Numbered from the stretch's first letter, positions 26,836 to 36,028 are shown. The stretch: 64,000 nt of DNA from Prevotella sp. UBA2742 (GCA_002353485.1 DEJS01000021.1:11837-75836), one strand, 5' to 3'. The notes: a model not told the origin generated them from the sequence alone. Program-made: numbers and translations.

Positions 26836-28266
26836 ATGGAGAAAAAGAAAAAGCTGAATATGAAGGTGCAGTGGGCCAAGTTCATCTGCGTGCTGGTGCT
26901 CTACCTGCTATTCCTCTACTGGGTCAAGTCATGGTGGGGACTGCTGGTCGTTCCCTTCATCTACGACGTCTACATCACCAAGAAGATACGCTGGCAATGG
27001 TGGAAGGAGTCCGAAGGACCCGTCAAGTGGGTCATGTCGTGGGTCGATGCACTGGTATTTGCACTCGTGGCGGTCTACTTCATCAATCTGTTCTTCTTCC
27101 AGAACTACGTCATTCCATCGAGTTCGCTGGAGAAAAGCCTGCTGACAGGCGACTACCTCTTCGTCTCGAAGGTAAGCTACGGGCCACGCATCCCCGAGAC
27201 ACCGCTGACCCTGCCTCTGACGCAGCACACCATGCCGCTGCTGGAGTGCAAGTCGTACATAGAGTGGCCCCATTGGGACTACCGCCGTGTGAAGGGCTTG
27301 GGCAAGATAGAGCTCAACGACATCGTGGTGTTCAACTTCCCTGCCGGCGACACCATCTGCTCCGACGCCCGCTACCAGGCTTACGACTTCTACCAGATGT
27401 GTTACCAGATAGGCTACCAGATGTACCCACAGCGTCCCAACCCCGACTCGCTGACACAGGAGCAGCTGCCCGTCTACTTCAACACCATCTATCAGGCAGG
27501 CAGGCAGGCCATTGCCCAGAACCCCAAGGAGTATGGACTCATTGACACACGCCCCACCGACCGCCGCGAGAACTACGTGAAGCGCTGTGTGGGACTGCCT
27601 GGACAGACATTGCAGATAAAGAACCGCATCGTCTATCTTGACGGCAAGGCCAACAAGGAACCCGACAACGTGCAGTACACCTACCACGTAAAGCTGAAGG
27701 ACCGTCTGAGCGACGAGCTGATGAAGGAGCTGGGCATCACGATGGAAGACCTGATGAGCCTCAACACACAGGGCTACATGCCCCTGACCAACCATGCCGT
27801 CAAGGAACTGAAGAAGCGCAAGGACCTGGTGGAGAGCATAGCGCTGAACACCGAAGCCAACGACTTGGACATCTACCCCCTGAACGGCAACATGCACTGG
27901 ACGCGCGACAACTACGGCCCCATCTGGATTCCCAAAAAGGGTGAGAGCATTGAGCTGACGCTGAAGAACCTGCCCGTCTACGAGCGACCCATCCGCACCT
28001 ATGAGGGCAACAAGCTGGAAGTCAAGGACGGCAAGATATACATCAACGACAAGGCAGCGACGAAGTACACCTTCCGTCTGGACTACTACTGGATGATGGG
28101 CGACAACCGTCATAACTCGCTGGACTCTCGCTACTGGGGTTTCGTACCTGAAGACCATATCGTGGGCAAGCCCATCTTCATCTGGTGGAGCTCAGACCCT
28201 GACCGTCATGGCTTCTCTGGCATACGATGGAACCGGCTGTTCCGCTTCGTAGACAACATTAAGTAG
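26836..28266 (+). CDS. lepB: Signal peptidase I
   Basis: Inner-membrane serine protease that removes Sec signal peptides, 476 residues. Several N-terminal hydrophobic segments (about 15-35, 38-50, 70-95) precede the catalytic part. Nucleophile Ser97 is in PSSSLEKSLLTGD; general base Lys249 in YVKRCVGLPGQ; box E is GDNRHNSLDSRYWG. Ser and Lys are about 150 residues apart against about 55 in E. coli, because a long insertion follows box C; such long forms occur in Bacteroidetes. ATG 26836 follows the heptamer repeat; a TTG at 26821 would translate the repeat and is unlikely. Confidence 0.93.
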   Translation: MEKKKKLNMKVQWAKFICVLVLYLLFLYWVKSWWGLLVVPFIYDVYITKKIRWQWWKESEGPVKWVMSWVDALVFALVAVYFINLFFFQNYVIPSSSLEKSLLTGDYLFVSKVSYGPRIPETPLTLPLTQHTMPLLECKSYIEWPHWDYRRVKGLGKIELNDIVVFNFPAGDTICSDARYQAYDFYQMCYQIGYQMYPQRPNPDSLTQEQLPVYFNTIYQAGRQAIAQNPKEYGLIDTRPTDRRENYVKRCVGLPGQTLQIKNRIVYLDGKANKEPDNVQYTYHVKLKDRLSDELMKELGITMEDLMSLNTQGYMPLTNHAVKELKKRKDLVESIALNTEANDLDIYPLNGNMHWTRDNYGPIWIPKKGESIELTLKNLPVYERPIRTYEGNKLEVKDGKIYINDKAATKYTFRLDYYWMMGDNRHNSLDSRYWGFVPEDHIVGKPIFIWWSSDPDRHGFSGIRWNRLFRFVDNIK

Positions 28267-28328
28267 AGTTCTTTGACCTGAAGGTACAAAGCGGCCGGAG
28301 GCCGATGAGACAGTTAAGAATTGAGAGT

Positions 28329-28853
28329 ATGGCAAGCTGGCTGAAGTACGTGATAGCATTTGTATCAGCTTTTGCGCTGATGCTGGCTTTCCGTACCTTG
28401 GTCTTTTCCATACATGGCGTTATAGGCGAAGGACTGGCACCACTCTACCACAATGGCGACCGTCTGCTTATCAATCGCTGCAGCTACGGACTACGTATAG
28501 AAGGTAACGGCCTGCTGCCTTACAGCCGTCTGATGCGAAAGCCTGTAGAACGGGGCGACATCGTGGCGTTCCACATTCCCAGAGGCTCTTTAGGCTGTCT
28601 TGAGGATGTTTCTTCCTATGGTCTGGTGATAGCCCGCTGCAAGGCCGTCCCTGGCGATACCGTCCGAACGGACACAGGACTGAGCATCGTGCCAGGACTC
28701 GTCAACTGTGCCAAGGCCGACTACTACTGGCTGGAGGCCATTAACAAGGATAACCCCATCGACTCGCGATACCTGGGCTTCATTCCTGAGAACGACATCA
28801 TAGGACGCGTCGTAACCGTGCTGTACAATCGCCACAACTCCTTCCTGCCATGA
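28329..28853 (+). CDS. S26 signal peptidase homologue lacking catalytic Ser and Lys
   Basis: Small membrane protein of 174 residues with one N-terminal helix and the S26 fold. Compared with the lepB product, box B reads GEGLAPLYHNGD: the nucleophile Ser position is Gly35. Box D reads VIARCKAVPGDTV: the Lys position is Ala102, with a Lys two residues later. Box E is reduced to KDNPIDSRYLGF. The fold seems intact while the dyad is lost, so a non-catalytic partner or regulator of LepB is a fair inference. Start 28329 precedes the helix; ATG 28305 is an in-frame alternative. It ends in an ATGA overlap with the WbqC gene. Confidence 0.8.
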   Translation: MASWLKYVIAFVSAFALMLAFRTLVFSIHGVIGEGLAPLYHNGDRLLINRCSYGLRIEGNGLLPYSRLMRKPVERGDIVAFHIPRGSLGCLEDVSSYGLVIARCKAVPGDTVRTDTGLSIVPGLVNCAKADYYWLEAINKDNPIDSRYLGFIPENDIIGRVVTVLYNRHNSFLP

Positions 28854-29473
28854 CCACAGCATTGCTACAGACCACCTATTTTGGTCCTGTCCAGTGGTAC
28901 CAAAAGCTACAGAGCTCCAGTCTCTGTATGATAGAGCAATACGACACCTACCAGAAACAGACCTACAGGAACCGCTGTGTCATAGCTACGGCCAACGGCC
29001 TGCAGGCACTGACCGTTCCTGTAGAGCACAGCGACGACAGGACACTGGTAAAAGACTTGCGCATCAGTGACCACAACCAATGGCGACGCATACACTGGAA
29101 CGCCCTGCAGTCAGCTTACAGCGAGAGCCCCTTCTTCGAGTATTACCAAGACGACATACGCCCTTTCTTTGAAAAGAGATACGACTATCTCATCGACTTC
29201 AACGAGGCCATACGCCAGAAGGTGTGCGAGCTTATCGACATACAACCTCGTGTGGAATATACCAAGGAGTACAAAGCACCCCCTGCCCTCCCCTCTTCGT
29301 GCATGGACTTTCGCGACGTCATACACGCCAAACACCCCAAGGAGGACCCCGCGTTCGAGCCCCGTCCGTATTGGCAGGTATTCCGTCAGAGACATGGCTT
29401 CCTGCCTAACCTCAGCATCCTGGACCTGCTGTTCTGCATGGGACCGGAATCTGTCTTCTACATCACTTTTTAG
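28850..29473 (+). CDS. WbqC-like family protein
   Basis: Protein of 207 residues of the WbqC-like family, whose members occur in polysaccharide and sugar-nucleotide clusters and here downstream of lepB. Typical features: N-terminal QTTYFGPVQWYQKL, YQKQTYRNRCVI, a central DHNQWRRIHWNALQSAYSESPFFEYY and C-terminal SILDLLFCMGPES. No signal peptide; function not established. Starts within the ATGA overlap with the previous gene, so it is translationally coupled to it. Confidence 0.88.
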   Translation: MTTALLQTTYFGPVQWYQKLQSSSLCMIEQYDTYQKQTYRNRCVIATANGLQALTVPVEHSDDRTLVKDLRISDHNQWRRIHWNALQSAYSESPFFEYYQDDIRPFFEKRYDYLIDFNEAIRQKVCELIDIQPRVEYTKEYKAPPALPSSCMDFRDVIHAKHPKEDPAFEPRPYWQVFRQRHGFLPNLSILDLLFCMGPESVFYITF

Positions 29474-29506
29474 GGAAAAGATACGTCTTGTTTGAGAAAT
29501 AATTCG

Positions 29507-29514
29507 TATCTTTG
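29507..29514 (+). promoter_or_regulatory. -7 element (TATCTTTG) for TPR sensor kinase gene
   Basis: 33 nt before ATG 29548. A TTTG occurs at 29491-29494, but the gap is only 12 nt. Confidence 0.65.
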
Positions 29515-29547
29515 CCCCATCAAAATGACCATAGCTATTAAAAGACA

Positions 29548-31584
29548 ATGAAGAGACATTTCCTACTTGCAATAACGGTGCTGGTTCAGACCTTTTGTCT
29601 GGCCACTACTGTCGACTCCCTGCGCCAGGCTATCCCGCACCTGCAAGGTGACGAGAAATCGGATGCCTACAAAAGACTTTACCATGCGCTCAACGCAGAG
29701 AAACAGTTTGAGCCCATCATGGAGTGTCTTGACCAATGGATAGCCTTTGAGGAGAAACGGGGCAACGCAGAAGAAGGGTCCAACGCCCGCTGGAGCAAGA
29801 TAGTGGATATAGCCAACTATGGCGAGGACAGCCTGATGCTGGCCGAGGCTCCCACGCAGATGAACTGGTTTATGCACCACAACATGTGGGAACGCTATTA
29901 CGACACCTGGGACTGCAAGGTCAACGTCTACATTTATACCGGTCGCGTACAGACCGCACTGCGCGAAGCACAGAACATCCTTGACGACGCCAACGTACGC
30001 CAGAACAACTTCGGGCGAGCCGTGGCCTACATGCAGATGGGCATCATCTACGAAAGCATGGGACAGTACGACCAGGCCGTACATGTGTTCAAGGAGTGCC
30101 TGGGACAGCTCAAAGACAGCTACCGCGACTCGGAAGTGCTGACCAATACCTACGACTATCTGTGTCAGACCCTACACGAATGCTACCGTTTTCAGGAGGA
30201 GCTGAACGTCACCTACGAGTGGGAGAAATGCATCCAGGAACGCATAGGACAAAAGAAAGCCAGCTCGAAAACACTACTTAACACCTACATTGCCTGTCGC
30301 TGCAACAGGGCGCTGGCCCTCATACAGCTGCGCCGCTACGATGAGGCCGGATATGAACTAAAGCAGGCAGAAGAGGCTTTCAGACAGCAAGGTGCTCCCC
30401 TTACGCAATACAGAATACTGCTCACACGTTCCTATTACTACCTTGCCAAAGACCAGCCCAAACTGGCCTTGGAATACTGCGACAGCCTGGAACGTCTGGG
30501 ACTGAACGCAGGGGGCGACACCAAACTCCTGCGAGGCGACATCCTGATGCGGCTGGGACGCCCGGCAGAGGCCGCCCGGCTGTTCCGCAACCTTTATCAG
30601 GGCAAGGACTCCACCTTCACCCGCGACATGCGCCTTCAGCTGGACGAGCTGAACACACTCTATAAGGTTGAAGAAATAGAGATGCAGGGCAAGCTGCAGA
30701 ACTCGCGTTTTATGATAGGCATCGCCGTAATACTGATAGTGGGACTGCTGCTGTTCACCCATTTCCGCTTCAAGGCAGCACGGAAACTCGCCGACGAACA
30801 TGACAAACTGGTGGAAAGCAACCGTAAGCTGGAGCAGAGCTATAAGGAGCTTAAGGTAGCCAACGAGCGGGCAGAAGAAGCATCGAAGATGAAAACCAAC
30901 TTCATCCAGCAAATTTCACACGAGATACGCACCCCGCTGAACATACTGTCAGGCTTTACACAAGTCATCACCAACCCAGGCATGGACCTGGACGACAATA
31001 CCAAGCGAGACGTCAGTCAACGCATCACAGAGAACACAAACCGCATAACCGGACTGGTGAACAGGATGCTGGCCCTGAGCGATGCCAGCAGTCGCACCAT
31101 GATAGAGTGCAACGACCAGGTGCCGGCAGTACAGATAGCAGCCCAGGCCGTCGAAGAGGTACAGATAACGACGAACCCCAAGATAGACTTCGACATGCTG
31201 ATAGCTCCAGAGGCTGAGAGCGTCATGCTACAGACCAACCTGCAGCAAGCCACACAGGCCCTGAGCCAGCTGTTGGACAATGCCCAGAAGTTCACCTATT
31301 CAAAATACTCGCAGGCTGACCCGTCCGTAAAGGGCCGGGTAACCCTATCCGTCAACAAAGGACAACAATACCTGCAGTTCATAGTAGAGGATACCGGCAT
31401 CGGCGTACCCAAGCAGGAGGCGGCCCACATCTTTGAAGAGTTTGTTCAGCTGGACAACTTCTACGACGGAACCGGCATAGGTCTTACCATAGCACGCTCC
31501 GTAGCCCGCCGCATGGGAGGCGATGTGGTATTGGACTCAACCTATACCGACGGAGCACGCTTCATACTACGACTGCCACTTTAA
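29548..31584 (+). CDS. TPR-containing sensor histidine kinase
   Basis: Membrane sensor kinase, 678 residues. Signal peptide about 1-19; a helical TPR-like region (about 25-375) predicted outside the cytoplasm; one membrane helix (about 390-410, IGIAVILIVGLLLFTHF); a coiled coil; then the HisKA domain with phosphoacceptor His458 in QISHEIRTPLN and a HATPase with QLLDNAQKF, DTGIGVP and GTGIGLTIA. All catalytic boxes look intact. No response regulator is adjacent, so it is an orphan kinase. It shares layout and size with the second kinase at 39143, whose boxes are degenerate. Confidence 0.9.
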   Translation: MKRHFLLAITVLVQTFCLATTVDSLRQAIPHLQGDEKSDAYKRLYHALNAEKQFEPIMECLDQWIAFEEKRGNAEEGSNARWSKIVDIANYGEDSLMLAEAPTQMNWFMHHNMWERYYDTWDCKVNVYIYTGRVQTALREAQNILDDANVRQNNFGRAVAYMQMGIIYESMGQYDQAVHVFKECLGQLKDSYRDSEVLTNTYDYLCQTLHECYRFQEELNVTYEWEKCIQERIGQKKASSKTLLNTYIACRCNRALALIQLRRYDEAGYELKQAEEAFRQQGAPLTQYRILLTRSYYYLAKDQPKLALEYCDSLERLGLNAGGDTKLLRGDILMRLGRPAEAARLFRNLYQGKDSTFTRDMRLQLDELNTLYKVEEIEMQGKLQNSRFMIGIAVILIVGLLLFTHFRFKAARKLADEHDKLVESNRKLEQSYKELKVANERAEEASKMKTNFIQQISHEIRTPLNILSGFTQVITNPGMDLDDNTKRDVSQRITENTNRITGLVNRMLALSDASSRTMIECNDQVPAVQIAAQAVEEVQITTNPKIDFDMLIAPEAESVMLQTNLQQATQALSQLLDNAQKFTYSKYSQADPSVKGRVTLSVNKGQQYLQFIVEDTGIGVPKQEAAHIFEEFVQLDNFYDGTGIGLTIARSVARRMGGDVVLDSTYTDGARFILRLPL

Positions 31585-31627
31585 CCTTCTCGGGCCGAAA
31601 AATTTTCGTTCTATTTCTTTGCAGTTA

Positions 31628-31736
31628 AGGAGTTAAGTAGTTATCGCTTCGCTCGTCCTTTCGGACAGTAGATAAGCCATTACTTCTATCGGCTGCTTTC
31701 CACCACGCAGTCATTTGGCTTAACTACTTAACTACT
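31628..31736. repeat. Imperfect inverted repeat downstream of sensor kinase
   Basis: 31628-31643 and 31721-31736 match in reverse complement at 15 of 16 positions (core AGTTAAGTAGTTA), with 77 bp between. It lies in the 270-bp gap between the kinase and the TonB-receptor relic, which otherwise holds only the promoter at 31779. Confidence 0.7.
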
Positions 31737-31778
31737 GACTACTTATCTACTTCAGAAAGTTGAAAACTCAAATAAAAA

Positions 31779-31810
31779 TTTGGTTTTTCGCTCGCTTATT
31801 CGTACCTTTG
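31779..31810 (+). promoter_or_regulatory. Full promoter TTTG-N20-TACCTTTG
   Basis: TTTG at 31779-31782 and TACCTTTG at 31803-31810, exactly 20 nt apart. It now drives the deleted TonB receptor and the EamA gene behind it. Confidence 0.85.
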
Positions 31811-31854
31811 CACCCGTTTATTTTGACAGCGTATAAATTACAGCACAAAGGATA

Positions 31855-32044
31855 ATGGGAAAGAAAGTGACAAGGAGAGGCCTGTTGACGGCTCTTCTTT
31901 GCCTCATGCAAGTGTGTGCATGGGCTCAAGATGCCCACGTGGTAGGGCACATACCTGGACCGCGGCATGAACCGTGACGCCAGCTACATCTATGGCCCCG
32001 CCATGCCCCGCACATGGTATCTGGGACTGACGGTCAATATATAA
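31855..32044 (+). pseudogene. Relic of a TonB-dependent receptor (internal deletion)
   Basis: Only the two ends of a receptor gene remain. From ATG 31855, 40 codons encode a signal peptide (MGKKVTRRGLLTALLCLMQ, ending CAWAQ) and the first residues of a mature protein (DAHVVGHI), then stop at 31975. In the next frame, bases 31952-32044 encode YLDRGMNRDASYIYGP and then AMPRTWYLGLTVNI plus stop, the classic C-terminal strands of an outer-membrane beta-barrel. The join is near 31950. An intact receptor is usually well over 600 residues, so roughly 2 kb is missing. The EamA ATG follows the receptor stop with no gap. Confidence 0.85.
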
Positions 32045-32923
32045 ATGAACGAGACTAGGAAAGGGTTCATACAGCTGCATCTGAGTGTTCTGCTGGCTGG
32101 CTTTACTGGCTTGTTTGGCCGACTGATAACACTCAATGAGGTGGACATCGTGTGGTATCGCATGCTGTTTACTACCTGCATCCTGTTGGTGTTCACCGGT
32201 CTGCCTCGCATAGGGTGGCGCAAATTCCTGCAACTGTGCGGCTGCGGCGCCTTACTGGGTTTCCACTGGATACTCTTCTATGGCAGCATCAAGGCATCGA
32301 ACGTTTCGATAGGTGTCATCTGCTTCTCACTGATAGGTTTCTTCACAGCCTTGTTAGAACCATTGCTGTTCAAGAAACGCTTCTCATGGATTGAACTACT
32401 GTTCTCGCTGATTACCGTAGCGGGTGTGATGTGCATCTTCACGCTGGATGCCCGCTATCGGACGGGTATAGCCATTGGCATCGTGTCGTCAGCTGTCTGC
32501 GCACTCTATGCCATTTGTAACAAGAAGGCCAGCGTGGGTGTGCGCAGCCGCACGGTGCTGATGTATCAGATGGCGGGCGGACTCATAGCTGTCAGCCTCA
32601 TAGCCCCGCTCTATCTCTGTGTCTTCCCCAGCCAGCAGCCCGTTCTCGTCATTCCCGAAGGCACCAACCTGTGGTTCATGCTCTGCCATGCCTTGTTCTG
32701 CACCGTAGCCATGTACATCCTGCAGATTATGGCCCTGAAGCGCCTGTCGGCCTTTACCGTCAACCTGACCTACAACCTAGAGCCTTGCTACACCATCTGC
32801 CTGGCCTTCCTCATCTTCGGTGAAGGCCGCGAAATCAACTTCTCCTTCTATCTCGGCATCAGCCTCATTCTGCTCAGCGTGCTGCTGCAAACCCTAAGGG
32901 TTGCAACCCGTAACCCATCATAA
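32045..32923 (+). CDS. EamA/DMT family transporter
   Basis: Ten-helix inner-membrane metabolite transporter of the drug/metabolite superfamily, 292 residues, with two EamA repeats (about 5-135 and 150-285). Typical patterns: WYRMLFTTCILL, FHWILFYGSIKASNVSIG and a late LTYNLEPCYTICLAFLIFGE. Substrate unknown. The start codon directly follows the stop of the TonB-receptor relic, so it probably shares that promoter and once belonged to the same operon, perhaps handling the same nutrient. Confidence 0.88.
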   Translation: MNETRKGFIQLHLSVLLAGFTGLFGRLITLNEVDIVWYRMLFTTCILLVFTGLPRIGWRKFLQLCGCGALLGFHWILFYGSIKASNVSIGVICFSLIGFFTALLEPLLFKKRFSWIELLFSLITVAGVMCIFTLDARYRTGIAIGIVSSAVCALYAICNKKASVGVRSRTVLMYQMAGGLIAVSLIAPLYLCVFPSQQPVLVIPEGTNLWFMLCHALFCTVAMYILQIMALKRLSAFTVNLTYNLEPCYTICLAFLIFGEGREINFSFYLGISLILLSVLLQTLRVATRNPS

Positions 32924-32949
32924 CAACCTAAGAGAGGGTGTGCAACAAA

Positions 32950-34368
32950 CTATAGTTTCTTTTCCCAACACGCTATGTCGTCAGCAATCTCTGGCAACTG
33001 GCTACGATGGAAGACAGGATCTTTGACTCCGGCTTTCATCTGTTGTCGATAATCGTCAAGCAGACGGACAGCGTAGCGGCCCAGGGAGATGATTGCCACA
33101 AGGTTGCAAGCCGTCAGCAGTGCCATACAGAGGTCGCCAAGACTCCATACCGTCTCGAGGGTGGCCAGCGCTCCGAACATCACCATCACGCCTGCCGAGA
33201 ATATACGATACACAGTTAGTACATATCGGTTCTTCGTCATAAAGTAGATGTTGGCCTCGCCATAATAGTAGTTGCCAATGATACTGCTGAAGGCAAAAAG
33301 CAGAATGGCTATGGCTATAAAGACGGGGCCGGTGGCTCCTATCTCGGACTGCAAGGCCACCTGGGTGAGTGCAATGCCACCAAGGGCATTGGCCGAACAA
33401 TAGAGTCCGCTGATGAGTATGATAAAGGCCGTGCAGGAGCATACCAGCAACGTATCGGTAAATACACCTAAGGCCTGAATGAGTCCTTGCTTGACAGGAT
33501 GCGACACGTCGGCAGTTGCTGCTACATTCGGAGCACTACCCTCGCCTGCCTCGTTGGAGAAGAGTCCGCGCTTGATGCCGTTCATCATAGCCGCTCCCAA
33601 TCCTCCTCCTGCTGCCTGTTCCACCCCGAAGGCATTGAGCAGGATGAGCTTCATGACGTGAGGTATCAGTTCGATGTTTCTCACAATGACAACCAATGCC
33701 AGCACAAAATAGCCAATAGCCATCAAGGGCACTATGACGGCACTGACACGGGCAATGCGATGAATGCCGCCAAAGACGATGGAAAGTGAAAGCACGGAGA
33801 GAAAGATACCCACCCATAGTGGCGGCCATCCGAAAGCCTGCTGCATGGCCCCGCAAATGGTGTTCGACTGGATAGAGTTATAGGACAGTCCGAAGGTGAT
33901 GGTGATAAGAACGGCAAACAGGAAAGACATCCATCGACTGTGCAGACCTTTCTCAATATAATAAGCTGGTCCGCCAATAAACGAGTTGACATGGGGCTGT
34001 TTGTAGAGCTGTGCCAGCGTAGACTCTACGAATGCGGTGGCAGAACCTATCAGTGCGATGAGCCACATCCAAAATACGGCACCAGGTCCGCCGATACTGA
34101 TTGCCGTGGCTACACCTGCCAAATTGCCAGTACCCACACGAGTGGCTATGGAAACGACAAAAGCCTGGAACGATGTCACGTGACGACGTCCAACCATGCC
34201 AACTCTGCCAGGAAAAGCTCTGTCGGTCAATAGTCTGACCATCTCGCCCACCATGCGAAACTGAACGAAGCGGGTGCGATATGTAAACCACAGTCCACAA
34301 CCTATCAAGGCAGCCATCAGTACGTAGCTCCATAGTACGTCGTTCACTTGCGTAATCAGTTCATTCAT
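32950..34368 (-). CDS. Alanine/glycine:cation symporter (AGCS family)
   Basis: Sodium-coupled amino acid carrier, inner membrane, 472 residues, about 11 helices. Family signatures: RTRFVQFRM near the start, ATRVGTGNLAGVATAISIGGPGAVFWMW, and the later NGIKRGLFSNEAGEGSAPN. The gene is convergent with EamA (26 bp between stops) and has its own promoter at 34406. Length is normal for the family. Likely substrates are alanine, glycine or serine; the sequence does not discriminate. Confidence 0.93.
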   Translation of the reverse strand: MNELITQVNDVLWSYVLMAALIGCGLWFTYRTRFVQFRMVGEMVRLLTDRAFPGRVGMVGRRHVTSFQAFVVSIATRVGTGNLAGVATAISIGGPGAVFWMWLIALIGSATAFVESTLAQLYKQPHVNSFIGGPAYYIEKGLHSRWMSFLFAVLITITFGLSYNSIQSNTICGAMQQAFGWPPLWVGIFLSVLSLSIVFGGIHRIARVSAVIVPLMAIGYFVLALVVIVRNIELIPHVMKLILLNAFGVEQAAGGGLGAAMMNGIKRGLFSNEAGEGSAPNVAATADVSHPVKQGLIQALGVFTDTLLVCSCTAFIILISGLYCSANALGGIALTQVALQSEIGATGPVFIAIAILLFAFSSIIGNYYYGEANIYFMTKNRYVLTVYRIFSAGVMVMFGALATLETVWSLGDLCMALLTACNLVAIISLGRYAVRLLDDYRQQMKAGVKDPVFHRSQLPEIADDIACWEKKL

Positions 34369-34405
34369 ATTCGGTAAATGCTATTCGTTGAGTCTAATAA
34401 TACTG

Positions 34406-34413
34406 CAAAGATA
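34406..34413 (-). promoter_or_regulatory. -7 element (TATCTTTG) for AGCS gene
   Basis: 37 nt upstream of the start at 34368 on the minus strand, 42 bp from the divergent -7 element at 34456. Confidence 0.7.
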
Positions 34414-34455
34414 ACGTTTTTCGTAAAAAGGTAAGGCTATTTTCCTAAAAAAATG

Positions 34456-34463
34456 TACCTTTG
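34456..34463 (+). promoter_or_regulatory. -7 element (TACCTTTG) for phytase-like gene
   Basis: 31 nt before ATG 34495. Confidence 0.7.
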
Positions 34464-34494
34464 TGGTCAAATATAGGAAAAGGGAAATATATAT

Positions 34495-35421
34495 ATGGCT
34501 GATTTTGCTGACAAATGGGTAGGTGGTCTTACGGTGGTGCTGATGGCCTTGGCTTTCGGCACTGCATCAGCACAGCGCCCACAAAAGTTCCATAGGCTGT
34601 TGCCCCCTGGCAACTATAGCGGAGTAGCACCCTTGGGCGACAACCGCTTTGCCCTGGTGAGCGACAAGTCGGAGACTGACGGCTTCTTCGTGGTACGTAT
34701 GGAGATTGACACCATCAAGGGGCGCATCGCCAGGATGGAGAATGAGGGATTCCGGTCGAGCGGACTACCCAACCGCGACGTGGAGGCCGTGTGTTTCTTT
34801 CCTCCTGAGAAAACCATTTTCATAGCTGGAGAGAAGGATAACGAGGTATACGAATACCATTTGGACGGGCAACGCACGGGACGCAGGCTACAAATGCCGG
34901 AGATATTCAAGAATGCCGACCCCAATTATGGTATTGAGGCTTTGACGTACGACTCGCTACGCCATCGGTTCTTCTTAACTTCAGAACGACCACTCAAGGG
35001 CGACTCACTGCTTCGTATTCAGACGTTTGACGACCAGCTGCAACCCAGCCAGCAGTACTTCTATCGTGCTGACAAGCCCATCAGCAGGAAGTACTTTCAC
35101 GGGGTCGCTGAGCTGTGTGCCCTTGGTGACGGACGACTGTTGGTGCTGGAACGGCAAATCAGGGTACCCAAACTGAAGATAGGGGCCCAGACGGTGATAC
35201 GCATCTACGAGGTTACTCCCGCTGACAGCGCTTTGTTGGAGAAACGCCTGGTCAGGGAGTTCAGTACTCGTATCAATCTTGTCAGCCGACGCTTTGCCAA
35301 CTATGAAGGGCTCTGCCAGCCGTTTCCTGGATGGCTCCTACTGGTAGCAGACTCGCAGAACAGGCATAAGAAGCTGCTTCGCGACTGGTTCCTGCTAATG
35401 AGGCTACAGGACAAACGGTAG
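34495..35421 (+). CDS. Secreted protein, esterase-like activity of phytase family
   Basis: Exported beta-propeller-like protein, 308 residues, PF13449-type. The signal region runs to about residue 26 (GTASAQ) and is unusually long, so a later start (Met17) is possible. Recurrent features: GNYSGVAPLGDNRFALVSDKS, DVEAVCFFPPEKTIFIAGE, GIEALTYDSLRHRFFLTSE and NYEGLCQPF. Family members are linked to phosphoester turnover, but activity is poorly defined. No operon partner; msrA follows 74 bp downstream. Confidence 0.8.
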   Translation: MADFADKWVGGLTVVLMALAFGTASAQRPQKFHRLLPPGNYSGVAPLGDNRFALVSDKSETDGFFVVRMEIDTIKGRIARMENEGFRSSGLPNRDVEAVCFFPPEKTIFIAGEKDNEVYEYHLDGQRTGRRLQMPEIFKNADPNYGIEALTYDSLRHRFFLTSERPLKGDSLLRIQTFDDQLQPSQQYFYRADKPISRKYFHGVAELCALGDGRLLVLERQIRVPKLKIGAQTVIRIYEVTPADSALLEKRLVREFSTRINLVSRRFANYEGLCQPFPGWLLLVADSQNRHKKLLRDWFLLMRLQDKR

Positions 35422-35495
35422 CTAAACGCTGGTCATAGCTGTCGTAATGAATTGTCAATAAATAGTGTAAAACAGGTGTTTTTATCCAAAAGAAT

Positions 35496-36008
35496 ATGAA
35501 AGAGATTTATTTAGCAGGAGGCTGCTTCTGGGGCACAGAGCATTACTTCAAACAGATACATGGTGTGGTCGGCACGGAGGTGGGGTTCGCCAACGGAAAC
35601 ACCGAGAACCCAACCTACAAGGAGGTATATACCGACCAGACCGGCTATGCCGAAACGGTTCGGGTAACGTACGACGAGAGGGTGGTGACGCTGGAGTTCC
35701 TGTTGAACATGTTCTTCAAGGCCATTGACCCCGTCAGCCTCAACAAGCAAGGGCACGACGAGGGCACCCGCTATCGGACAGGAATATACTACACTTCTGA
35801 GGACCAGCTAGCAGTTGTCGACAAGGTATTCGCTGAGCAGCAGGCATTAACAGCGGAGCCTATCGTCGTGGAAAGGCTGCCGCTGAAGAATTTCTATGCT
35901 GCCGATGAATATCATCAGGACTACCTGGACAAGAATCCTCAGGGCTACTGTCACCTGCCACAGGCTCTCTTTGATTTTGCCAGACAAGCCAGAGAAAATA
36001 GAGACTGA
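35496..36008 (+). CDS. msrA: Peptide-methionine (S)-S-oxide reductase
   Basis: Repairs oxidised methionine, 170 residues, cytoplasmic. Active-site motif GCFWGTEHYF with the catalytic Cys at residue 10; GTRYRTGIYYTSEDQ and YHQDYLDKNPQGYC are typical of the family and carry a late Cys for resolution. MsrA only, no fused MsrB. The next gene starts 20 bp later. A TAnnTTTG promoter is not obvious upstream. Confidence 0.95.
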   Translation: MKEIYLAGGCFWGTEHYFKQIHGVVGTEVGFANGNTENPTYKEVYTDQTGYAETVRVTYDERVVTLEFLLNMFFKAIDPVSLNKQGHDEGTRYRTGIYYTSEDQLAVVDKVFAEQQALTAEPIVVERLPLKNFYAADEYHQDYLDKNPQGYCHLPQALFDFARQARENRD

Positions 36009-36028
36009 CTGAAAAAATTGATACGACG

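Noticed and set aside
32900..32945. Terminator between EamA and AGCS genes
   Set aside because: The short stem AACCC/GGGTT lies inside the EamA coding end and has no T-run.
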